Under the pieces are notes generated by a model. It was not told the origin of the DNA. It was given only the letters and a program-made list of their open reading frames with translations, and searched no databases. Shown here in pieces: positions 7,176 to 15,420 of a DNA stretch of 64,000 nucleotides. The DNA lies in the NCBI RefSeq assembly GCF_042680565.1, contig NZ_JBHUEJ010000036.1, positions 333,604-397,603 of the forward strand, given 5' to 3'. The stretch comes from Ottowia flava (GTDB lineage: Bacteria > Pseudomonadota > Gammaproteobacteria > Burkholderiales > Burkholderiaceae_C). Position numbers and translations under genes: made by a program. Position 1 is the first letter of the stretch; every line of letters begins with the position of its first letter.

Positions 7176-8351
7176 ATGACGACACCGCCGATTGGCGGCG
7201 CGGGCTGGCGTGCGGCTGCGGCCGGCGCACAAGGCCTGTCGCCCCTGGCCCGATCCACCCTGGAAGGCGCGCGCACGCTGGGCGCCGTCAATGGCCAGCA
7301 GCTGGCTGACGCCATCGCCCGACTGCCCGATGCCGCCCAACGGCGCCGGGTGCTGCAGGAAGTCGCCCCTGAACTGGCCCCCGGTGAACTGGCGAGCACC
7401 CAATCAGCGCTGCGCGAGCGCGGCGTCGACGCGGGCCCCCCCGCCTCGGGCGGCGCGCGTCCGAATGCCGACGCCGATCTGGCGCTGGACCTGACGCAGA
7501 TCGGTCTGGACGTCGCCGGCCTGTTCGACCCGACGCCGATCTCGGACGGCGCGAACGCGCTGATCTCGATCGGCCGCGGCGACTGGCTGGGCGCGGGCCT
7601 GAGCGCGATCAGCATGGTCCCTTACATCGGCGATGCAGCCAAGCTGGGCAAGCTGGGCAAATACGCGCAGACCGTGGCCAACGCGGTGGAAGCCGCCGCA
7701 CGCAACCCCGCGCTGCGCCAAAGTCTGGAGCCGGGCATCCGCGCCATTGGCAATGCGCTCGACAAGGTGCCGCTGGACAAGCTGCCCGACAGCCTGCGCC
7801 AACAGCTGACCACGCTGAAGGAGTTGACGCAGTCGTTCGGCCAGGGCGCAGGTCGCGCCGGCGCCCGCGGCGCCGAGAACGTGGCCGAGGGTGCCACCGA
7901 TGCCACGCGCCTGGCCGCCGGCGCCGCCCGCGTCGGTGCGCAGCCGGCGTGGGGGCGCTATCTGGACGACATCACCTTGCAGACCGGCCGTTCGGTGACG
8001 ACCGAGCAGCAGCGCCTGCTGACCGACTACCTGACGCACCACAACCCCACGCGCCTCAGCACGGCAGAGTCCAAGGCGCACCGCGCAGATTTCAACCGCG
8101 TCAAGAACGACCTGATCACCCAGTGGGAGAAGCAGACCGGCCAGGCCTGGCCGCGCTACACCGAAGACCTGCATTCCGCCAACGGCACGCTGGTGCGCAA
8201 GGCCGGCCAGCCCTATGATGCCCACCACATCATCGAAAGCAGCTACGGCGGCCCCGCCGAATGGTGGAACATGCACCCGGCGCGCTTCCCCGACCAGCAC
8301 CAGCAAGGCATCCACCGCGCCGGCGGCCCCGCCAGCCAGATATTCCCCTGA
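7176..8351 (+). CDS. Polymorphic toxin-like protein with C-terminal HH-type nuclease motif
   Basis: A 391-residue protein with the layout of a polymorphic toxin. Residues about 104-165 form a hydrophobic, glycine-rich pre-toxin segment (DLTQIGLDVAGLFDP, MVPYIGDAAKLGKLGKY) often seen before toxin tips. The last 45 residues hold YDAHHIIESSYGGPAEWWN and then HPARFPDQHQQGIH, resembling the HNH/endonuclease VII-fold nucleases, with HH at about 349-350. The target is inferred to be nucleic acid. There is no signal peptide, PAAR, RHS or other delivery domain; how it leaves the cell is unknown. ATG at 7176 has AAGGAG 8 bases upstream. The immunity gene starts 6 bases after the stop. Confidence 0.8.
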   Translation: MTTPPIGGAGWRAAAAGAQGLSPLARSTLEGARTLGAVNGQQLADAIARLPDAAQRRRVLQEVAPELAPGELASTQSALRERGVDAGPPASGGARPNADADLALDLTQIGLDVAGLFDPTPISDGANALISIGRGDWLGAGLSAISMVPYIGDAAKLGKLGKYAQTVANAVEAAARNPALRQSLEPGIRAIGNALDKVPLDKLPDSLRQQLTTLKELTQSFGQGAGRAGARGAENVAEGATDATRLAAGAARVGAQPAWGRYLDDITLQTGRSVTTEQQRLLTDYLTHHNPTRLSTAESKAHRADFNRVKNDLITQWEKQTGQAWPRYTEDLHSANGTLVRKAGQPYDAHHIIESSYGGPAEWWNMHPARFPDQHQQGIHRAGGPASQIFP

Positions 8352-8357
8352 CCGACC

Positions 8358-8759
8358 ATGAGCCAGTTCAACGACCTGATCGCCGAAAAAGGCACCGGAA
8401 CGGCCTGCGACCAGCTGACGCCCCTGACCGGCGAGGCGCTGGCGAGCCTGCAGCGCGACGAGCCCGGCCTGCCCGCGGGCTACGTCGACTTCTTAAGCCA
8501 TGTCGGGTTTGGGCCCATCGGCGACGACAGCTTCATGCTGTATAGCGGCCTGCTGGCGCCCGAGGAACTGTACGGCCAGACACCGCCTGGCTTGGCGGCA
8601 GTGCAGCTGTTCGGCGACGACTTCGCGGGCTACGCCAGCGGCTTCGACACCGCCAACGGCTGGCGCATCGTCGAGATCGACCCGACCAGCCACGAGGCCA
8701 CCGAGGTGGCGCGCGATTTCGCGGCGTTCATTCGGTTGAAGATCGCGGCGGCCAGTTGA
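8358..8759 (+). CDS. SMI1/KNR4 (SUKH) family immunity protein
   Basis: A 133-residue acidic protein with the SUKH core: LPAGYVDFLSHVGFGPIG at about residues 38-54, then DSFMLYSGLLAPEELYG, and an acidic C-terminal half with IVEIDPTS. SUKH proteins bind and neutralise nuclease toxins made by the same cell. Position directly behind the nuclease toxin (6-base gap, same strand) fits that role. The exact SUKH subgroup cannot be set from sequence alone. Confidence 0.8.
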   Translation: MSQFNDLIAEKGTGTACDQLTPLTGEALASLQRDEPGLPAGYVDFLSHVGFGPIGDDSFMLYSGLLAPEELYGQTPPGLAAVQLFGDDFAGYASGFDTANGWRIVEIDPTSHEATEVARDFAAFIRLKIAAAS

Positions 8760-8806
8760 GCCGCCTGCGTAGCGGGCCGGGCTGCGTTGCGCAGATGGTC
8801 ATAACT

Positions 8807-8872
8807 GCTACTAATTTACCAGCGTTCTGGGCAGATAGATCACAGGCTAACAGCCGATTTGACCTGAAATCC
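8807..8872 (+). repeat. Interspersed repeat, copy 4 (diverged)
   Basis: AGATAGATCACAGG then CTAACAGCCGATTTG aligns with the right half of the family; the left half is strongly diverged. It lies between convergent genes. Confidence 0.4.
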
Positions 8873-8918
8873 CTTTGAACAACCGCTGGCCCAACGGAAG
8901 CGCACACTCAGGCGCGCT

Positions 8919-10094
8919 TCAGATCACGTTGCGCTCCAGCAGCGGGCGGCCTTCGAGCACTCGCTCCCAGCCGAGCGGCGTCAGGTCCAGCGTTTGGTAC
9001 GCCCCGGTGGTGATCAGCTCGGCCAGTGCCCGACCGACCGCGGGCGACTGCTGCAGGCCATGGCCGGAAAAGCCGTTGGCAAAGACGAGGTTGGTGCAGG
9101 CCGGGTGCAGGCCCACGATGCCGTTGTGGTCGAAGGTGTTCATCTCGTAGTACCCGGCCCAGGCGCGCTGCAGGCGCAGCGCCTCGAACGCCGGAATGCG
9201 CTCGGCCAGCGTGGGCCACACGAGTTCCTCGAACGCTGCCAGGTCCGGTTGGTCGAGCGGCAGGTCGTCCGCATCGGCGCCGGCAGGCGGCGCGAAGCCA
9301 GTGATGAAGCCTCGCCCTTCCGGCCGCAGCCAAATGCCAGACGGGTCGATCAGCAGCGGGCAATCCAGCAGTGGCGCGGGGCAGGTAACGCTGAAGACAG
9401 TGCGGCGGCGCGCCACCACGGGCAGGTCGATCCCCGCCCATTGGGCCACCCGACGCGCCCACGGCCCCGCAGCGTTGACGAACACGTTGGCCGCCAGACG
9501 CTCTCCATTCGATAGCTGACTGCGCAGGATGGTCAATCGATTGGCCTCAATCCGACTGTCCAAACCAATCACTTCGGCATGCACGTAGCGCGCCCCTTGT
9601 GCACGCGCCTGCGCGCGCCAAGCCTGCAACAGGCCGTACCCGTCAAACCAGCCTTCGCCGCTGAGCCCGAGCGAGGCCAGCGCCAGGTCGTCCGTGCGCA
9701 GCCAGTCAAAGCGCTGGCGCAGCGCCCCCGGCGCCAGCAGGGCCACATCCACGCCGTGCGCGCGCTGCAACGCATGGTTGGCCCGCAGCACCGGTGCACC
9801 GGCTTCGGTGGCAAGGTACAGGTACCCGGCTTCGTGCAGGTCGACCTGCGGCAGCGCGCGCAGCACCTCCACGCCGTAGCGCGAAAGGGCGATGTTGATG
9901 TCGGTCGAAAACTGCTGGCGGATCGACGAAGCGGACAGTGCCGACGAGGCCAATGCGTAGGTCGGATCGCGCTCTACCACGGTGACACTGCACGGGCGCT
10001 CCGCCTGGCGTGCCGGTTGCGTGAGCTGCGCCGCCACGGCGCTGCCGATGGCGCCGCCGCCGATGATGACGATGTGGGGTGGTGATGCGCCCAT
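8919..10094 (-). CDS. FAD-dependent oxidoreductase, D-amino-acid/glycine oxidase family
   Basis: A 391-residue DAO-family flavoprotein, predicted cytoplasmic. The N-terminal Rossmann dinucleotide fold IVIIGGGAIGSAVAAQL (residues 8-24) ends in the acidic VVERD. Further features are a central NAAGPWARRVA near residue 210 and a C-terminal FAD-closing segment GHGLQQSPAVGRALAELI near residue 345. Family members oxidise glycine, sarcosine or D-amino acids, or serve as FOXRED1-like proteins; the substrate here cannot be told. It is convergent with the toxin/immunity pair and upstream of no obvious partner. Confidence 0.85.
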   Translation of the reverse strand: MGASPPHIVIIGGGAIGSAVAAQLTQPARQAERPCSVTVVERDPTYALASSALSASSIRQQFSTDINIALSRYGVEVLRALPQVDLHEAGYLYLATEAGAPVLRANHALQRAHGVDVALLAPGALRQRFDWLRTDDLALASLGLSGEGWFDGYGLLQAWRAQARAQGARYVHAEVIGLDSRIEANRLTILRSQLSNGERLAANVFVNAAGPWARRVAQWAGIDLPVVARRRTVFSVTCPAPLLDCPLLIDPSGIWLRPEGRGFITGFAPPAGADADDLPLDQPDLAAFEELVWPTLAERIPAFEALRLQRAWAGYYEMNTFDHNGIVGLHPACTNLVFANGFSGHGLQQSPAVGRALAELITTGAYQTLDLTPLGWERVLEGRPLLERNVI

Positions 10095-10202
10095 GCCGAC
10101 TCGCTGGTGGATCTACCGACATGGTAGCGATGCAGGTGAGATCTTCGCCAGTCGCGCGCATCGTCACGCGACACAGGCCGGCCCCGTGCCAGTGAACGCG
10201 CG

Positions 10203-10673
10203 TCAAGCGGGCGAGGAGCGCATACCGTAGACCTTGCCATTCAGGAACAGATATTCGGCGCGCAGCACCGGCTCGCCCTTGTCTTCCTTGAAGGTGAAGC
10301 CCAGCAGACCCAGGTGTTGCCCTTCCTTGATCTCGGGCACTTGCCAGGCGTTCAGGCGCTGCAATGGCGCCAACTCGATCTCCCAGCGGGTTTCGGTGCG
10401 CCTGGGCAGCGTGGCTCGCGCCAAGATCGCCTTGCCGTCCACGGCCGACGTTTGCGCTGGCAGCGTCCGGTTGGGCAGGTCGGCCGGCAACTTCAGGCCG
10501 GCGGTCACTTCCAGCATGAATTCGGCATGCGGATTGCGCCACTTCACGTTACGCGCAGTGCCCTCCAGATAGATGGGGCGGTCTTGGTCAAAGCTGCTCC
10601 AGCCATGGTGGGCACGGGCCGCGAGCGGCGCGGAGGCGGCAACCAGCAGCAGGGCTCGTCTTGTGATCGGCAT
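10203..10673 (-). CDS. Exported DUF6152-like protein
   Basis: A 156-residue protein with an N-terminal signal, MPITRRALLLVAASAPLAARA, followed by HHGWSSFD. The pair of arginines before the hydrophobic core could suit the Tat pathway. The mature part, with GTARNVKWRNPHAEF, fits the DUF6152 group of periplasmic proteins as I recall it. Function unknown. The gene starts 16 bases after the stop of the membrane protein upstream on the same strand, suggesting the two are a unit. Confidence 0.7.
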   Translation of the reverse strand: MPITRRALLLVAASAPLAARAHHGWSSFDQDRPIYLEGTARNVKWRNPHAEFMLEVTAGLKLPADLPNRTLPAQTSAVDGKAILARATLPRRTETRWEIELAPLQRLNAWQVPEIKEGQHLGLLGFTFKEDKGEPVLRAEYLFLNGKVYGMRSSPA

Positions 10674-10689
10674 GCAGGGCACTCCTTGA

Positions 10690-11109
10690 TCAGACATAGG
10701 CAATCCAGCGGCCGCACACCAGCACACCCAGCCAGATCAGGGTAGACAGCAACATCAGCGCACGGGCCGTGCCGTCCAGACGCTGCAGGGAGCCTCGCAG
10801 GTGGAACCACAGCGCGTTACCGCCCGCCAAGCCGATCAACAGCATCTTGAGTGTGAAAGCGCGGTTCACGAGAAGTTCCTGCGGCTGCGAGGCGAACATG
10901 GTCAGGCCCGAACCCGCGGCCAAGGTAAATCCGAGCACAGCGAGCGTCAGGCTGAGGCGCGCCAACCCCTCCAGCGGCAGCGTTGCACCCAGACCGAACA
11001 CGCGGGCTTCCAGCAGGCAGAGGTTACCGAGCAGCAAGGCAATGCCGAGAAAATGGACGACCTCCAGCGTGGGGTAAACCCATGGGTGCGACAGCAGCGG
11101 CGCGAACAT
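10690..11109 (-). CDS. Small integral membrane protein, DUF6644/DUF2214-like
   Basis: A 139-residue hydrophobic protein with four predicted membrane segments (about residues 15-33, 48-68, 82-100 and 115-134). A conserved-looking VVHFLGIALLLGNLCLLEAR opens the first segment, with a His that could bind haem or metal. Such proteins are often paired with DUF6152-like secreted proteins, which is the arrangement here. Function unknown. Confidence 0.65.
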   Translation of the reverse strand: MFAPLLSHPWVYPTLEVVHFLGIALLLGNLCLLEARVFGLGATLPLEGLARLSLTLAVLGFTLAAGSGLTMFASQPQELLVNRAFTLKMLLIGLAGGNALWFHLRGSLQRLDGTARALMLLSTLIWLGVLVCGRWIAYV

Positions 11110-11179
11110 GCGGGCATCGTAGCGGGCTTGCGTTCAATCGAGGCGACGTTGGCGGGTGCGGCGAACGGTCTGCGCCCGC

Positions 11180-11698
11180 TCAACGGCCCCGCACCAGCGC
11201 GCGCACCGATGCACTGCGCAAATAACGCACCGCCGCGACGACCGGCAGCGCGACCGCGAGCAAGCCAACCAGCATGGCCACGATGTCTAGCCATTCCGGC
11301 TGACTGCCGAGTCCGGGGCTGTCCTGCGGCAGCTCCGAAAAGTCTGCAAAGACTTGCCACCCGAGCGCAGCTACCGCTGCGAGCTGCAGCAACACGAGCC
11401 AGCCAACACCCTCCAGCGTGGCGCGAGCCCAAGCCCGCCGCCGCAGCAGGCCAAAACCCGCCCAAACCGTCGCGGCCGCCAAAGCCACCTGAAACAAGGC
11501 GATACCTGCGACATGCCGCAACAGCCAAGCGATGACATCCACGTACCCGGGCACGCGACCAAGGTCCATCGGCTCACCCGGCAGTGTGGCCAACGCTGCC
11601 ACCAAGACCTTGCCGGCGCTCAGCAAGACCCATAAACCGATCAGGATGGCCAGCCAGGCAATGATGCGAAGGCCCAGGGGGACTGGAGGTTGACTCAA
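11180..11698 (-). CDS. Hypothetical membrane protein with four TM segments
   Basis: A 172-residue protein with four hydrophobic spans at about residues 10-33, 58-82, 95-116 and 137-157; function not recognised. The start is TTG at 11698-11696 with TTAGGAGC 8 bases upstream, the best ribosome-binding site in the area. It lies 110 bases downstream of the SGNH hydrolase gene on the same strand. Confidence 0.6.
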   Translation of the reverse strand: MSQPPVPLGLRIIAWLAILIGLWVLLSAGKVLVAALATLPGEPMDLGRVPGYVDVIAWLLRHVAGIALFQVALAAATVWAGFGLLRRRAWARATLEGVGWLVLLQLAAVAALGWQVFADFSELPQDSPGLGSQPEWLDIVAMLVGLLAVALPVVAAVRYLRSASVRALVRGR

Positions 11699-11807
11699 GC
11701 CTGCGCTCCTAAGGACAGCATCGCAGGACGATCATCCATTCGCGCCAACTGGCCAGCATTGGGCCTCGTCGTGCATGGCTCCGTCCTAAAACCGCAACGG
11801 CCGCGCC

Positions 11808-12944
11808 TCAGCGAAGGCGCCGAACGACCTCTTGCGCCATGGCTTTGGCGATCACGGCATTGCCGATGTCACCGAAGTGGAACTGGTCCAGAAAAATCTC
11901 TTCTTCCTGTCGGCGGCCATCGAACAGGCCCGAGAGATTGACAAACAGGAAGTTCTTCGCAGGGACCTGCCCAAGGCCCTGGGCGATCTTGGCGTAGGCA
12001 TCGCGGTAGTAGTCCCGCGACGGCGTCAGAAACTCAGCTTCGCGCGGGGAAAGCGCTTTCTTGGTTGCTGCGAGGTTGGGCTGCAAAAAATACAGCCAGT
12101 TGACTTTCAGCGCGCCGAGGTGCAGCGCGGTCGCGCCCAGGGTGGCGTTCTTGACCAACCGGGTGGCAACCACCTCGGCCGGCACCTTGCCGGTGGCTGC
12201 CGCCGCATGCACCAGTGCGGTCGGCGGCTTGCGACCGGCCACGGCCAGCGCCTGGTCGGCCAATGCGTTGACGTAGTCGTCCGAAAAAGTCGAGTACCAA
12301 AGGATGTTGCGGCCTGCATCGCCCCAGAACACATCGTTGTTGCCAGACAGGGAGACGATAAGGTCGGGCTCCAGGTCGGACAGGTAGTTCTCGATCGCAA
12401 TGCGCTCCTGCGTCGACGACCAAGCCGGGTTGGCGAAGGTGAAGACCTCGAACTTTCGCGGCGGGTGGGCCGCCCCTGTTTGGTTGAGCGCGGCCTCGAG
12501 CAGCGCGCCGATGGTCTTGTCCTGCGATGGTGCGCCGGAACCGTAGGCGGTGGAGCCGCCCGTCAGAAAGATCCGAAACGCGCCCGGCGCCTTCGGCACA
12601 CCGAGTTCTTTGTCGCTGCGCATCTGCCAGGAATTGATCGTCGCGTTCTGGTGCGCGCCCGGTTTGGGCGCGGTCCCGACAAATGGCGTCGGCTGGTTAG
12701 GCACCGCCCAGCTGACACGTTTCGGATCGATATTCGGATTGCTGTAAGCCTTGAAAATCTCGCTGCGCTGCCGGTCGGACAGCGGCGTGGCCTTGAGCAC
12801 GCCGGCCAGCGTCTCGGCGCTCTCGTACGCGTCCGCGATGTGGGCGATGCGCTTCGCGCTGACGTAGGTCCCGGCCCAAAACCCCACGGCGACCAGGCTC
12901 GCCAACAACAAGGTCGGCAGGAGAACGAACCAGAGACGCTTCAT
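11808..12944 (-). CDS. Membrane-anchored SGNH/GDSL hydrolase
   Basis: A 378-residue protein with an N-terminal membrane anchor (residues 4-26), so the catalytic domain is likely periplasmic. SGNH blocks are present: nucleophile Ser131 in FLTGGSTAYG, Asn in SLSGNNDVFWG near residue 202, and Asp353/His356 in LDQFHFGDIGN. Enzymes of this group remove or transfer acyl groups on sugars. It starts 9 bases after the DUF5989 stop and is the last gene of the carbamoyltransferase cassette, so a glycan substrate is likely. Confidence 0.82.
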   Translation of the reverse strand: MKRLWFVLLPTLLLASLVAVGFWAGTYVSAKRIAHIADAYESAETLAGVLKATPLSDRQRSEIFKAYSNPNIDPKRVSWAVPNQPTPFVGTAPKPGAHQNATINSWQMRSDKELGVPKAPGAFRIFLTGGSTAYGSGAPSQDKTIGALLEAALNQTGAAHPPRKFEVFTFANPAWSSTQERIAIENYLSDLEPDLIVSLSGNNDVFWGDAGRNILWYSTFSDDYVNALADQALAVAGRKPPTALVHAAAATGKVPAEVVATRLVKNATLGATALHLGALKVNWLYFLQPNLAATKKALSPREAEFLTPSRDYYRDAYAKIAQGLGQVPAKNFLFVNLSGLFDGRRQEEEIFLDQFHFGDIGNAVIAKAMAQEVVRRLR

Positions 12945-12953
12945 TGCGCGGGC

Positions 12954-13106
12954 TTAGAACAAGGTGTAGATGAAGGGCGCGATGGCCGAGCCCTGCCCCA
13001 ACACGACCAAGGCGCCGAGCATCAGCAGGATGGCCAACACCGGAATCAAGGCGTAGCGCTTGTGCGCCTTGAAAAACAAGACCAACTCTTTGATCAATTC
13101 CAACAT
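12954..13106 (-). CDS. DUF5989 family small membrane protein
   Basis: A 50-residue protein starting MLELIKELVLFFKAHKRYAL and ending GSAIAPFIYTLF, with one membrane span in between. It was found by reading the sequence directly because it is short. The pattern fits the DUF5989 family, which is usually found between SxtJ-like and carbamoyltransferase genes. Its ATG overlaps the TGA of the SxtJ gene by one base (TGATG), so the two are coupled. Function unknown. Confidence 0.85.
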   Translation of the reverse strand: MLELIKELVLFFKAHKRYALIPVLAILLMLGALVVLGQGSAIAPFIYTLF

Positions 13107-13519
13107 CAGAACTGCCGCTCCATATGATCGTCTGCCCTTGCCGACTTGGGCACCCGGTAAGTTTGGACGTCCTCACGCCAGCCTTTGGTGAGCGTGTCCT
13201 TGCCAATCAGCCTGAGAACGACGCCCAGCGGAGTGAAGATGAGCCAGTAGGCCAGGCCAAGGATGATCGTCGTGTTGATCTTGCCCAGCACGCCGCCGAC
13301 CTTCATCCAGGCGATGTAGACCCCCTTCAGTGCCGCCGGCCATACCACGGCGAACGCAGCGAAGGCGCCGCCAACCCACCAGGGCCAAGGCCGGAAACGA
13401 CCAGACCACAGCCAGGGCAGAAGCAGCCCAAAGATCGCAATCACCATCACCGCCATGATCAAGCCGAACTTGCGCAGTTCGGCCTTGCTGACGTTCTTCA
13501 ACACCGACATGTCCAACAT
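13106..13519 (-). CDS. SxtJ-family membrane protein
   Basis: A 137-residue protein with membrane segments near residues 16-34, 41-61 and 80-100; the family is named after the saxitoxin cluster protein SxtJ. KVGGVLGKINTTIILGLAYW and FTPLGVVLRL are the recognisable parts. ATG at 13519 (MLDMSVLKN) follows AAAGGA. It lies 11 bases after the carbamoyltransferase stop. The role is unknown, but the gene is a fixed companion of NodU-type carbamoyltransferases, perhaps as a membrane partner. Confidence 0.8.
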   Translation of the reverse strand: MLDMSVLKNVSKAELRKFGLIMAVMVIAIFGLLLPWLWSGRFRPWPWWVGGAFAAFAVVWPAALKGVYIAWMKVGGVLGKINTTIILGLAYWLIFTPLGVVLRLIGKDTLTKGWREDVQTYRVPKSARADDHMERQF

Positions 13520-13530
13520 AGCCAGTCCTT

Positions 13531-15366
13531 TCAATCCAGCGCCAGTGCGCCCATTTCGCGGCCAACGGCATCCGCGTCCTGCGACGATTTGGACAGCAGG
13601 ATATTGCCGATGACCAGGTGGTCCATGTTGGTACCCATGAAGCACCGAAAAGCGTCTTGCGGCGTGCACACGATGGGTTCACCGCGCACGTTGAACGAGG
13701 TGTTGACCAGCACAGGGCACCCGGTTTGCTGCTCAAACGCCCGCAGCAGCCGGTAGAACTGGGGGTTCTGCTCCTTGTTCACTGTCTGGACGCGCGCCGA
13801 ATAGTCCACATGGGTCACCGCTGGAATGGAGGATCGCACCTGGTGCAACTGCTCCAACCCTGAGGCCGCGACTTCCGGGTGCAGTTGCAGGCGCGCCTGC
13901 ACTTGTGCCACCAGGAGCATGTAGGGGCTGGCGTGGTCCAGGTCGAAAAACTCCGAGACGCGCTCTTGCAGCACGGCCGGCGCAAACGGCCGAAAAGATT
14001 CGCGGAATTTGATCTTCAAATTGAGTTGCGACTGCATGGCAGTCGAACGCGGATCGGCCAGGATGGAGCGCGCGCCCAGCGCGCGGGGGCCGAACTCCAT
14101 GCGGTTCTGAAACCAGCCCACAACCTGCTCATTGGCCAGCAGTGCGGCCACCCGCGGGTAAAGGTCCGCCTCATCCAGAACTTCGTACCGCGCGCCCAGC
14201 CCATCCAGGGCAAGGCGCACCTCGGCCTCACCGAACGTCGGCCCCAGCAGCGCGCCCTGCATGCGGTCTGCTGGCCCAGCAGGCGCTCGCGGCTGCGCGC
14301 GGTATTTGTGGTGCACGACGCAGGCGGCGCCGAGTGCTCCTCCTGCATCCCCGGCGGCTGGCTGGATCCATATGTCCGAAAAAACGCCTTCACGCAGCAA
14401 GCGGCCGTTGGCCACACAGTTCAGTGCCACACCGCCCGCCATGCACAGGTTCTGAGCCCCGGTTTCCTGTTGCAAACCCTTGGCCAGCTTCAGGACAATT
14501 TCTTCGGTCACGACCTGGATGGACGCTGCGATGTCCATGTCGCGCTGGGTCGGTACCGATTCTCCGGCCCGCGGCGCACCCTCGAACAGGTCGGCGAAGG
14601 CCTGGTTGGTCATGCGCAGGCCGGTGCAGTAGTCGAAGTACTGGAGGTTCAACCTGAAGGTTCCGTCCGGCTTGACGTCGACCAGGTTGTCCAGAATCTT
14701 GTTGACGTAGGTCGGCTGGCCATAGGGCGCCAGGCCCATCAGCTTGTATTCGCCCGAATTGACCTTGAACCCGAGGTAGTAGGTGAACGCTGAATACAGC
14801 AGTCCCAAGGAGTGCGGGAAGTTGATCTGCCAGAGCGGGGTCAGCTTCGCGCCATCGCCCATCCAGGCTGAAGTGGTCGCCCATTCGCCCACGCCGTCCA
14901 GACAAAGCACCGCCGCCCGATCAAACGGACTGGGATAAAACGCGGAGGCGGCGTGCGATTCGTGGTGCTCGGCGAAGAGAATGGGCGGCAACTCGGATTC
15001 GCTGCACGCCAGCAGTGCGGCCAGTTCCTGCCGCAAGGTCTTTTTCAAGTAAAGCTTTTCCTTGAGCCAAACCGGCATCGCCTTGACGAACGAGCCAAAG
15101 CCCCTGGGCGCGTAGCTGAGGTAGGTGTCGATCAGCCGCTCGAATTTCAGGATTGGCTTGTCGTAGAAAACGATGGAGTCCAGGCTGCTTTTATCCACTT
15201 TGCCTTCGGTAAGGCAATAGCGAATCGCATTGACGGGGAACCGCTCATCGTGTTTTTTTCGGCTGAACCGCTCCTCTTGCGCAGCCGCCACCACTTCACC
15301 CCCGCGCAGCAACGCGGCGGCACTGTCATGGTAATAGGCCGATATACCCAATATATTCATAGACAT
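13531..15366 (-). CDS. Carbamoyltransferase, NodU/CmcH family
   Basis: A 611-residue enzyme expected to transfer a carbamoyl group from carbamoyl phosphate to a hydroxyl of a sugar or other small molecule via carbamoyl-adenylate. The N-terminal domain opens ILGISAYYHDSAAALL with the conserved His-Asp. FAEHHESHAASAFYPSPF near residue 132 carries further family histidines. The C-terminal YrdC-like part has LVNTSFNVRGEPIVCTPQDA. Full length for the family. It lies 54 bases after the esterase gene and 11 bases before SxtJ, in one operon. The acceptor is unknown; no glycosyltransferase is in the cassette. Confidence 0.92.
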   Translation of the reverse strand: MSMNILGISAYYHDSAAALLRGGEVVAAAQEERFSRKKHDERFPVNAIRYCLTEGKVDKSSLDSIVFYDKPILKFERLIDTYLSYAPRGFGSFVKAMPVWLKEKLYLKKTLRQELAALLACSESELPPILFAEHHESHAASAFYPSPFDRAAVLCLDGVGEWATTSAWMGDGAKLTPLWQINFPHSLGLLYSAFTYYLGFKVNSGEYKLMGLAPYGQPTYVNKILDNLVDVKPDGTFRLNLQYFDYCTGLRMTNQAFADLFEGAPRAGESVPTQRDMDIAASIQVVTEEIVLKLAKGLQQETGAQNLCMAGGVALNCVANGRLLREGVFSDIWIQPAAGDAGGALGAACVVHHKYRAQPRAPAGPADRMQGALLGPTFGEAEVRLALDGLGARYEVLDEADLYPRVAALLANEQVVGWFQNRMEFGPRALGARSILADPRSTAMQSQLNLKIKFRESFRPFAPAVLQERVSEFFDLDHASPYMLLVAQVQARLQLHPEVAASGLEQLHQVRSSIPAVTHVDYSARVQTVNKEQNPQFYRLLRAFEQQTGCPVLVNTSFNVRGEPIVCTPQDAFRCFMGTNMDHLVIGNILLSKSSQDADAVGREMGALALD

Positions 15367-15420
15367 CTACCGATTACCGCGAAAGCCCGACCCTGATTTT
15401 TTTGAATGGACATCGGGCAC

